A DNA stretch of 64,000 nucleotides, from NCBI RefSeq assembly GCF_024734895.1, contig NZ_CP091430.1:7379501-7443500 (forward strand), written 5' to 3'. Within the stretch, counting starts at the first letter, position 1. Each line of letters begins with the position of its first letter. Source of the DNA: Paenibacillus spongiae (GTDB taxonomy: Bacteria; Bacillota; Bacilli; Paenibacillales; Paenibacillaceae). The position numbers and the translations under genes are program-made. This document shows, piece after piece, positions 8,123 to 14,263 of the stretch. Under the pieces are notes generated by a model that saw only the letters and a program-made list of their open reading frames with translations, searched no databases and had not been told where the DNA came from.

Positions 8123-8971
8123 TCAGATCGTCAGTTTATCCGGGTTTCGAATGAAATACAGATTCCGTATGACATCATCCTCGAAACTGAAGAGCAGAAT
8201 CGTCTCGATCCGCCCTTCTGAGCGGATAACAACCCCTGTCTGGCCGTTGATATCTTCGAGCTGAACGTCTTCGCTGTATTGCGGATATTTACGGATAATG
8301 CCAATAAGGAACCGGATGACATGATCGCGCGATTCAATACGATTGATTGCGGCGGTTGCTTTGCCTCCTCCATCCGAGATGAGCGCAGCATCTTCCGCCA
8401 GCAGCGATACTACCGTGTCCACTTGCCCCTCATGAAGAGCTGATAGAAACCGGCGGACCCATTCCTCTCCTCCCGATTCGGCGCGTATCGGTTCCTCAAG
8501 GCCGATGCCCATCTTCCCTCTCGCACGGCTGATCAGCTTGCGGCAATTCACTTCGCTCTTGCCAATCAGCTCGGCAATGACCGGGTAATCGAAGCCGAGC
8601 GCTTCGCGAAGGACGAATACGGCCCGTTCCGCCGGAGACAGCCTCTCCAGCAGCACAAGCATCGCATACGACAGCAGTTCGCCGCGGATAACCGTTTCCA
8701 GCGAATCATCCTCCGGCGTAAGAATCGGTTCGGGAAGCCACTCGCCGAAATACTGCTCCCTACGCCGCCTGGCCGATTTCATCACATCCAGGCAGCGGTT
8801 CGTCACCATTTTGCACAAGTAGGCTTTCGGCTCGGCAACAAGATCCAGATTGACATCGTAGGCTTTAACAAATACGTCCTGTACCGCATCCTCCGCGTCG
8901 GAGGCCGAACCGGTCAATTGATAGGCAAGCGTAAACAGCAGATTCTTATACTGCTTGTATAGCTCCTGCAT
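8123..8971 (-). CDS. ECF41-type RNA polymerase sigma factor with fused SnoaL-like domain
   Basis: A 282-residue extracytoplasmic-function sigma factor. Sigma-2 covers about residues 5-70 and sigma-4 about 100-155. All three ECF41 hallmarks are present: WLPEP in the linker (78-82), DGGGK (200-204) and NPDKL at the C-terminus (276-280). The C-terminal SnoaL_2-like extension controls activity in this group in place of a classical anti-sigma factor. An earlier in-frame GTG at 8995 is less likely, because AGGAG lies seven bases before the ATG at 8971. The gene starts 38 bp after the flavoprotein gene, probably on the same transcript, fitting the known ECF41 link to oxidoreductases. The signal it answers is unknown. 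Confidence 0.93.
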   Translation of the reverse strand: MQELYKQYKNLLFTLAYQLTGSASDAEDAVQDVFVKAYDVNLDLVAEPKAYLCKMVTNRCLDVMKSARRRREQYFGEWLPEPILTPEDDSLETVIRGELLSYAMLVLLERLSPAERAVFVLREALGFDYPVIAELIGKSEVNCRKLISRARGKMGIGLEEPIRAESGGEEWVRRFLSALHEGQVDTVVSLLAEDAALISDGGGKATAAINRIESRDHVIRFLIGIIRKYPQYSEDVQLEDINGQTGVVIRSEGRIETILLFSFEDDVIRNLYFIRNPDKLTI

Positions 8972-9008
8972 CTCACCACTCCTGTCTTCACGCACCGCTT
9001 GATGTCTT

Positions 9009-10193
9009 CTATTTTAACAAACTGGCTATATCCCATGTATACTTTCGAATTTGCCAGCCGAGTCTTCCCGTGAAGATCAGGTCCAGCCCCCATTGCCGCG
9101 TCCATACGATCCCCTGCTCCGGCCCCAGCCCGAAACAAAAGAAGTCCATGAAGCTCTTATGCGACGGTGCCGGCCGCCCTTCCATATCCGCCAGCACGAT
9201 CTTGCCGAGCCGTGCCGCTTGGGCGGTCGCTTCCTTGCAGGTCTTCCCGTCCGCCTGTCCGCTGGCGGGATCTACGATTTGCGCGCAATCGCCGATACTG
9301 TAAACGCCTGGAAAGCCTTGAACCCGGTAGCTTGCATCTACGGCAACGTAACCATCCGGCGTGAGCGGCAGCCCGATCCTGCTCAGCATGGGGCTTGGCG
9401 CAAGCCCCAATGTCCACACGCATAGGCCGGCCGGCGCCGTCTTGCCGTCCGATAAGGTTAGCTTCCCGTCCTTCTCCTTCATCACCTTGCTCCTGTGCAA
9501 GACCGTAACTCCGCTAGCGGCAAGCAGCTGTTCCAGCTTATGCCCTACCTTAGCCGGTCCCTGGCCGAAAAGCCGGTCATGCGCATTGAACAGCCTTACC
9601 GTCACGTCGTCCGGATCCAAACCGAGCGCCTTCGCATCTGCTTGGACAGAGTACGCCAGCTCCGCGGATGTCTCGATACCGCTTATGCCGGCCCCCGCAA
9701 CGGCGACCGTCATTAATCGCCTGCGCTCTTCGTCATTCGTTTCCCCGGCCGCTTTCGTTAGATTCATGCGCCAAGCTGCGCGTATCTTCATCGCCGCTTC
9801 CAAGCCCGTAAGCGCTATGCCGCCCTGTTCGGAGTCGGGCTGCCGCACGACACTGCCGGCCGCCAGCACGAGAATATCATAGTTCATGGCATGCTCATTG
9901 CCGTCGGCATCCTGGTATAACAACCGTTTCACCCCGGTTTCGACGGCTGTAACGGCAACCTGTATGATTTCAACTTCCTCGGGAAACAGCTGGATCAGCG
10001 GAATCTTAATATCGTGGTCTCCGGCCGCGGGCTTGAAGAGCAGCACTTTGCGAAGATGGTAAGGGTTCTTGTCGATTAGAACGATTCGAACCGTTCCTTT
10101 GCCCGATTTTTCCCGGAGCGATTTCTGAATCGCTTTAACGGCATGAATGCCCGCATAGCCTCCGCCAATTACGACGCATGTCATTTCTCTCAT
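9009..10193 (-). CDS. NADH dehydrogenase-like FAD-dependent oxidoreductase
   Basis: About 394 residues. The N-terminal Rossmann motif GGGYAG (FAD), a central second dinucleotide fold around VAVAGAGISGIETSAELA (NADH), and the C-terminal GVYSIGDCAQI motif (FAD) define a pyridine-nucleotide-disulphide oxidoreductase of the type II NADH dehydrogenase group. No CxxC redox motif was noticed in the N-terminal domain, which fits NADH:quinone-type enzymes more than disulphide reductases. AAGGAG lies nine bases before the ATG at 10193. A good ECF41-type promoter lies upstream, and the ECF41 sigma gene follows, so the pair is probably an autoregulated operon. The electron acceptor is not known. Confidence 0.87.
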   Translation of the reverse strand: MREMTCVVIGGGYAGIHAVKAIQKSLREKSGKGTVRIVLIDKNPYHLRKVLLFKPAAGDHDIKIPLIQLFPEEVEIIQVAVTAVETGVKRLLYQDADGNEHAMNYDILVLAAGSVVRQPDSEQGGIALTGLEAAMKIRAAWRMNLTKAAGETNDEERRRLMTVAVAGAGISGIETSAELAYSVQADAKALGLDPDDVTVRLFNAHDRLFGQGPAKVGHKLEQLLAASGVTVLHRSKVMKEKDGKLTLSDGKTAPAGLCVWTLGLAPSPMLSRIGLPLTPDGYVAVDASYRVQGFPGVYSIGDCAQIVDPASGQADGKTCKEATAQAARLGKIVLADMEGRPAPSHKSFMDFFCFGLGPEQGIVWTRQWGLDLIFTGRLGWQIRKYTWDIASLLK

Positions 10194-10225
10194 CAATACT
10201 CACTCCTTATCCTTTGTGAGCATAA

Positions 10226-10252
10226 AACGAGATAAGACTCCGGTTTGTGACA
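10226..10252 (-). promoter_or_regulatory. ECF41-type promoter of the oxidoreductase-sigma operon
   Basis: On the minus strand TGTCACA (10246-10252) is followed after exactly 16 bp by CGTT (10226-10229). The published ECF41 target motif is TGTCACA with a 16-bp spacer and CGTC, so only the last -10 base differs. It lies about 33 bp upstream of the start codon. Confidence 0.75.
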
Positions 10253-10298
10253 CGCCGCAATTCGATGCCGATGTAACTGGGGGCAGTGGGCAACGCAC

Positions 10299-10337
10299 AA
10301 AAGCCCCTTCGCCGGTTGTCCGGTAGAAGAGGCTTTT
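10299..10337 (-). terminator. Hairpin terminator after the small protein gene
   Basis: AAAAGCCTCTTC pairs with GAAGGGGCTTTT (one mismatch) on the minus strand around a 15-base loop, ending in a TTTT tract. It is nearly symmetric and may act in both directions. Confidence 0.7.
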
Positions 10338-10358
10338 GCTTTTCCTTTGTTTGACGAT

Positions 10359-10541
10359 TTAGGAACGGATGTCGCATTTGTTCATAATAAACGAAATTTG
10401 ATTTTCTAGCCGATTGATCTTCTCCTGCGCCTCCAAATTGCTCGAGCCTTGTCCCCGAAGCGAAGCGAGTTCCTGCTTGAGCTGATGCAGATCCTCACTC
10501 GAGTTGGCGCAGTCGTAGCGGCTCTCCAAATTGTCGAGCAT
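10359..10541 (-). CDS. Small hypothetical protein
   Basis: About 60 residues beginning MLDNLESRYDCAN, charged, with heptad-like helical content (LHQLKQELASLRG, KINRLENQISFIMN) that suggests a short coiled coil. No known domain was recognised. The ATG at 10541 is preceded by GGAGG eight bases upstream; an in-frame ATG at 10556 would absorb that site. A clear terminator follows, so it is probably a real gene with its own message. Function unknown. Confidence 0.65.
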   Translation of the reverse strand: MLDNLESRYDCANSSEDLHQLKQELASLRGQGSSNLEAQEKINRLENQISFIMNKCDIRS

Positions 10542-10638
10542 GGCGAAACCCTCCATCCGTAAGGTCGATCTTCCTTATTATGAAGGACGGTCCGCCGGTT
10601 TATTCATGACGGCTGCTATCACTCCTACCGGCTTACGC

Positions 10639-11094
10639 TTACAACAATCCTTTGAAGGAATTCCGGATGACGTCTCCCCGGCTAATAATGCCGACCAGCA
10701 CCCCATTGCGCTCGACCGGCAGTTTCTTGATTTGCTTCTCGCCCAGAAGAGCCGCGAAATTCTCGCATTCCTCATCCCAATTCACTTTATGCACCTTCTT
10801 CTTCGCGATGGACATGACGTTGAGATCCAATATTTTTTGAACCCGGTCTTCGAACTCGTCTTCGTCCCCTTTAACGACATTCACGAAATAGAACGTATCT
10901 ACTACCAAATCCTTATGCTTCCCGATAAATCGCATAATATCGCCATCGCTGATAAAGGCGACGATTTCATTCCTGTCGTTGACGACGGGGAGGCCGCTAA
11001 TACCGTGATCGATAAACTTCTCGAGGACAGACCGGATCGTATCCTGCTCCTTTACCTTGTACACGTGACGTACCATGATTTCATGCGCTTGCAT
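10639..11094 (-). CDS. CBS-domain pair protein
   Basis: 151 residues made of two CBS repeats: residues 8-60 (VLEKFIDHGISGLPVVND, ISDGDIMRF) and 90-150 (FAALLGEKQIKKLPVERN, GIISRGDVIRNS). Tandem CBS domains form a Bateman module that binds adenosine nucleotides. With no attached enzyme or transporter domain, this is a stand-alone sensor or regulatory subunit. GGAGG precedes the ATG at a normal distance. It has a near-consensus promoter overlapped by a palindrome, and a MarR regulator is encoded divergently. Confidence 0.9.
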   Translation of the reverse strand: MQAHEIMVRHVYKVKEQDTIRSVLEKFIDHGISGLPVVNDRNEIVAFISDGDIMRFIGKHKDLVVDTFYFVNVVKGDEDEFEDRVQKILDLNVMSIAKKKVHKVNWDEECENFAALLGEKQIKKLPVERNGVLVGIISRGDVIRNSFKGLL

Positions 11095-11161
11095 AGCTCC
11101 ATCCTCCCCCCGTACATTTGATTTGCGCGCAAACTAGTTGTATTATGAAAGTATATGTTGA

Positions 11162-11174
11162 TTGTATTATACAA
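11162..11174. promoter_or_regulatory. Palindromic operator over the CBS-gene -10 element
   Basis: TTGTATTATACAA is a perfect 6-1-6 dyad covering the -10 region of the CBS-gene promoter. A related sequence, TAGTTGTATTAT, occurs at 11135-11146 in opposite orientation to the copy here. The size suits a MarR-type dimer, and a MarR gene lies next door; binding by it is inferred. Confidence 0.5.
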
Positions 11175-11193
11175 CTAATAGACAGGTTGTCAA
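11166..11193 (-). promoter_or_regulatory. Strong sigma-A promoter of the CBS-domain gene
   Basis: Minus-strand TTGACA (11188-11193) and TATAAT (11166-11171), both exact consensus hexamers, 16 bp apart. The remaining sequence up to the MarR gene (11194-11384) shows no further clear signals. Confidence 0.8.
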
Positions 11194-11384
11194 TGGACGC
11201 GTTTTCTCGTGATGGCTGTTATTTCAATACATGAGCAGGTATGTTACCATAGGGCTTATTGAGAAGATGCAGCTTTCGCCGTCCTCTGCGGTGAATCTAG
11301 TTTCTTCCCCCTGCACGGGAACAGCCACGCGTGCTTTATAACTTTACGTGCTAATCTTGCAAAAAAACAGTGAGGTAGAACACA

Positions 11385-11810
11385 ATGGGCGAAAATTCAC
11401 TGGACATGATCGAATTCGAATTGACCCTTCTCCACCGCCGTCTTACATCCATATCAACCGATAAAACAATAGGCAACCTGGATCAGTCTGCCTATCTGCT
11501 TCTTCAACGAATCGCTTATCACGGCTCTACCGGCGTAAAAGCGCTGTCGGATGAATTCCGGCTGGACATATCCACCGTAAGCAGGCAAGCTGCCGCACTG
11601 GAGCAGAAAGGCTATGTGAGCCGTATTCCCGATCCGCTGGACGGGAGAGCCTACTCCTTGCATATTACCGATCAGGGAATCGAGGAATTGATGGAGAGCA
11701 AGAACGCCAGACAAGCCAGAATCGAGGAGCTTCTGAAGAGCTGGTCCGATGAGGAACGAAGCCTGTTCGGGCAGCTGATGAAAAAATTCAATCGCACGTT
11801 CACTTCTTAA
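11385..11810 (+). CDS. MarR-family transcriptional regulator
   Basis: 141 residues with a winged helix-turn-helix: LSDEFRLDISTVSRQAAALEQKGYV as recognition region (about 49-75) and the wing RIPDPLDGRAYSLHIT (about 77-92). Such proteins bind palindromic operators as dimers and often respond to phenolic compounds or oxidation; no cysteine is seen in this one. GAGGT precedes the ATG. It is transcribed away from the CBS-domain gene, whose promoter carries a dyad that may be its target. Confidence 0.92.
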   Translation: MGENSLDMIEFELTLLHRRLTSISTDKTIGNLDQSAYLLLQRIAYHGSTGVKALSDEFRLDISTVSRQAAALEQKGYVSRIPDPLDGRAYSLHITDQGIEELMESKNARQARIEELLKSWSDEERSLFGQLMKKFNRTFTS

Positions 11811-11833
11811 GCCCCCTTTCCCAGGGGGCTTTG
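11810..11833 (+). terminator. Terminator of the MarR gene
   Basis: AGCCCCC pairs with GGGGGCT across seven bases and is followed by TTG TTC. It begins at the last base of the stop codon. Confidence 0.75.
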
Positions 11834-11863
11834 TTCATGAAGAAGCATCGCGCTTAATGAGTA

Positions 11864-11892
11864 AAGGGCATCCGATATTATCGGATGCCCTT
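11864..11892 (-). terminator. Perfect 14-bp hairpin, probable terminator of the carbohydrate operon
   Basis: AAGGGCATCCGATA and TATCGGATGCCCTT are exact inverted repeats with almost no spacer, so the real loop will be opened by a few pairs. On the minus strand a short TTTAC tract follows. It lies 130 bp past the last permease gene of the long operon. Confidence 0.55.
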
Positions 11893-12020
11893 GCTCGCCG
11901 CTAGGTGAGCCTTCTCTTTAGCATATTTGTCCTTAGTCATCATGTTTATCTCGACATACCCGGCCTATTTCCTGGTCAAAGAAAGTATAGACCCTTAAAG
12001 AGCGGAACATGTCGAATTGA

Positions 12021-12971
12021 CTACCCAACCAGCCCCGTCCTCTCGATGCTCTCGACAAAGTACCGCTGCACAAACATATATAGAATAATAATGGGAGCGA
12101 TGAACAGCAGCTCGCCCGTATTTTTGATCATATAGGCGTATAAGCCGTCTTCGAACTGCGTAGCCGTCCACATCGTCGGCAGCATGGTGGACAAGACTTT
12201 GATCCGCGTCAGCAGCAGCGAGACGTAGTAATTGTCGTTCCACATCCAAACGAACGAGAACAGAAACACGGTAATGATCGCAGGAACGGCGTTCGGCAGC
12301 ATGATCCGGTAGAAGGTCTGAAACACGCCGCACCCGTCGATATAAGCAGCCTCCTCCAATTCCTTCGGAATGCCGCGGAAGAATTGCCGGAAGATAAAGA
12401 TGAACAGCCCGCTCTTGATGCCCATTCCCGTTGCCGACTGCAGGATGAACGGCCAATAGCTGTCCAGCAAGTTAACGCCGTTCGTGCCTGTGAACAGGCC
12501 GATCAGACCGGCGATGTCGAAGAACCGGTAGTTCAGATACGTCGGAATCATCAGCGTCTGGGACGGAACCACGATGGTAAACACCGCAAGCGCGAACAGA
12601 ATCCCGCTTCCCTTGAATCGGAGCCGGGCGAAGCCGAATGCGGCGAGCGAGCAGGAGATCACCTGCAGCACCGTCGTCAGGAGCGAAATGAACAAGGAGT
12701 TCACGAAGGTATCGGCATAGTTCAGTGTTTCCGCCGCGAAGCGGAAGTTGTCGAGCGTAAAATGCTTCGGGATCCACAGCACGGTCGGATCCAGCATATC
12801 CGCACGCGCTTTGAAGGAAATCGATATTTTGAAAAAGAGCGGGTACAGGATGACGAAGCAAAGTCCGGTGACCAGCGTCGCCCTGACGAGGATCCAAGCC
12901 CAGTGCTGCATCTTGGCGAGCGGTTGCTTCTCTTGTGCGTATCGGGTGACCGTTGCGCCGGCTCTCACCAC
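12021..12971 (-). CDS. Carbohydrate ABC transporter permease, CUT1 MalG type (second pair)
   Basis: Inner-membrane permease with six segments and the EAA loop ELEEAAYIDGCGVFQTFYRIMLP that contacts the ATPase. The end SIERTGLVG is typical of MalG/LacG/YtcP-like subunits. The start is unclear. Reading open from an ATG at 13031 would run through a hairpin repeat and has no ribosome binding site. AGGAGGG (12990-12996) is six bases before an in-frame CTG at 12983, and GTG codons follow at 12971 and 12968; the first GTG is used here. It partners the MalF-type gene at 13376-14263, 400 bp upstream. No ATPase gene is nearby, so a shared MsmK-type ATPase is likely. Confidence 0.87.
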   Translation of the reverse strand: MVRAGATVTRYAQEKQPLAKMQHWAWILVRATLVTGLCFVILYPLFFKISISFKARADMLDPTVLWIPKHFTLDNFRFAAETLNYADTFVNSLFISLLTTVLQVISCSLAAFGFARLRFKGSGILFALAVFTIVVPSQTLMIPTYLNYRFFDIAGLIGLFTGTNGVNLLDSYWPFILQSATGMGIKSGLFIFIFRQFFRGIPKELEEAAYIDGCGVFQTFYRIMLPNAVPAIITVFLFSFVWMWNDNYYVSLLLTRIKVLSTMLPTMWTATQFEDGLYAYMIKNTGELLFIAPIIILYMFVQRYFVESIERTGLVG

Positions 12972-12997
12972 AGCGTGTTTCAGAGTAATCCCTCCTA

Positions 12998-13183
12998 AAG
13001 GTTTTCCAGAGGAAAACCACTTCGTAAGCATAGGCTAAGGTTTTCCGAAGGAAAACCACTTCGTAAGCATAAGCTAAGGTTTTCCAGAGGAAAACCACTT
13101 CGTAAGCATAAGCTTTGTTTCCGTAAGGAAACTCAACTTCGTAAGCATAAGCTAGGATTTTCCGTAGGAAAACCACTTCGTAA
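12998..13183 (-). repeat. Array of 39-bp hairpin repeats (four full units and one partial)
   Basis: Units start at 12998, 13037, 13076, 13115 and 13154 with an exact 39-bp period. Each contains a small stem-loop such as GGTTTTCC-AGA-GGAAAACC followed by a common ACTTCGTAAGCATAAGCT spacer. Loops differ (AGA, GAA, GTAA, GTA), and unit 4 has a changed stem (GTTTCC/GGAAAC) that still pairs. The array sits in the transcript between two permease genes, and its last unit ends one base before the ribosome binding site of the downstream permease. It is not a CRISPR: the spacers are constant. Confidence 0.9.
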
Positions 13184-13260
13184 TTTAATCCACATAAGTT
13201 GGGCGAAGAAAGTACATAGAGTGGAGCAGGAAGAATGATTCTGGAGAAGCGCTAGCGGTC

Positions 13261-13348
13261 GCCTTTGTTCCCGGATTTCAACCTTTAATGGATTCAAAGA
13301 AAACCGGGAACAACAGAGATCGGAAGAACATTCTGCCTGCGCAGCGGG
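13261..13348 (-). repeat. Dispersed intergenic repeat, copy 1
   Basis: On the minus strand this begins CCGCTGCGCAGGCAGAA and contains TCTGTTGTTCCCGG, TTTCTTTGAATCC and GGTTGAAATCCGGGAACAA. The same string of motifs in the same order occurs on the plus strand at 32042-32130. In this copy CCCGG-TTTTC and GAAATCCGGG can fold into a stem, with TTGTTC/GAACAA extending it. With the 39-bp array it fills the 400 bp between the two permease genes. Confidence 0.75.
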
Positions 13349-13375
13349 TTGTGTTCCAAATTGCTTTAATTTAAT

Positions 13376-14263
13376 CTAGTCGTAATAGAACACTTTGCTC
13401 GATACGACGCGCACCAAGATGAGCAGGATGATCGACGTCACGCCGAAATATACCCACGACATCGCTGCGCTGAGACTGAAGTCGAGCGCCTTGAACGCCG
13501 TCTCGTTGATCAATACGCTGAGCTTGTTGTAGTTGTACGAATCGATCACCGTGTAGATGATGTTCGTCAGAATAAGCGGACTGACCATCGGGAAGGTGAT
13601 TTTCCAGAACGACTCATAGCTCGTAGCGCCTTCGATCTTGGCCGCCTCGTACAACGAAGGCGATACCGACTGAAGGCCGGCCAGGAAGATTAGAATCTGA
13701 ACCCCGGAATGGCTGATGATCTCATAGATCCGGTCGACGGAACCCGTAATGTAACCCGTAATGCTGCTGCCGAATCCGGACTGCAGCATAAGCGCTTCAA
13801 GCTCGCTGCTCTTCAAGCCTTCCCCGTCGACGCCCCCTGTTACCGTCTGCGCGACGGTCGCCAGATCGCTGCTCTGCTCGATGGTGAGCAGATTGGTGGC
13901 CAGCAGCACGGGCAGGAAGAAGACCGCGCGCGCCAGTACTCTCCCGCGGAACTTCTGATTGAGCAGGGTCGCCGCGAACAAGCTGAAGATGACGATCGAT
14001 GGGATGTTGATGATCAAATCGACAATCGACTCGAGCAGCAGACGGTTGAACGTCGGATGTTTGTAGAAAATTTCTTCATAGAACTCGAGCCCCGCGAATT
14101 CGGTGTCGAACCCGCCGATCGCCACCGCCAGGTTGTTAAAGCTGTACACAAGCGATTGATATAGCGGAATCGCGAACAGAAATACAAAGCCGAGGAACCA
14201 AGGACTGACGAACAGGACGCCCAGCAGCGACTTCTTCTGCGTCAGGGTGACGCTTTTCCTCAT
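13376..14263 (-). CDS. Carbohydrate ABC transporter permease, CUT1 MalF type (second pair)
   Basis: 295 residues with six predicted membrane segments and the EAA loop YEAAKIEGATSYESFWKITFP. The N-terminus KKSLLGVLFVSPWFLGFVFLF is typical of MalF-like subunits in this group. The start overlaps the end of the DUF5696 gene by 4 bp (ATGA), so the two are translationally coupled. A similar permease follows the DUF5696 gene at 60034-60897, which makes the pair a conserved unit. Confidence 0.92.
   Translation of the reverse strand: MRKSVTLTQKKSLLGVLFVSPWFLGFVFLFAIPLYQSLVYSFNNLAVAIGGFDTEFAGLEFYEEIFYKHPTFNRLLLESIVDLIINIPSIVIFSLFAATLLNQKFRGRVLARAVFFLPVLLATNLLTIEQSSDLATVAQTVTGGVDGEGLKSSELEALMLQSGFGSSITGYITGSVDRIYEIISHSGVQILIFLAGLQSVSPSLYEAAKIEGATSYESFWKITFPMVSPLILTNIIYTVIDSYNYNKLSVLINETAFKALDFSLSAAMSWVYFGVTSIILLILVRVVSSKVFYYD

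Noticed and set aside
12472..13176. Open frame with 13-residue repeats (AYAYEVVFLRKTL type)
   Set aside because: It arises because the 39-bp hairpin repeat is a multiple of three; downstream it only shadows the permease gene in another frame, and no ribosome binding site fits.
12998..13183. Possible CRISPR array
   Set aside because: Units repeat completely with a 39-bp period and have no variable spacers; no cas genes are near.
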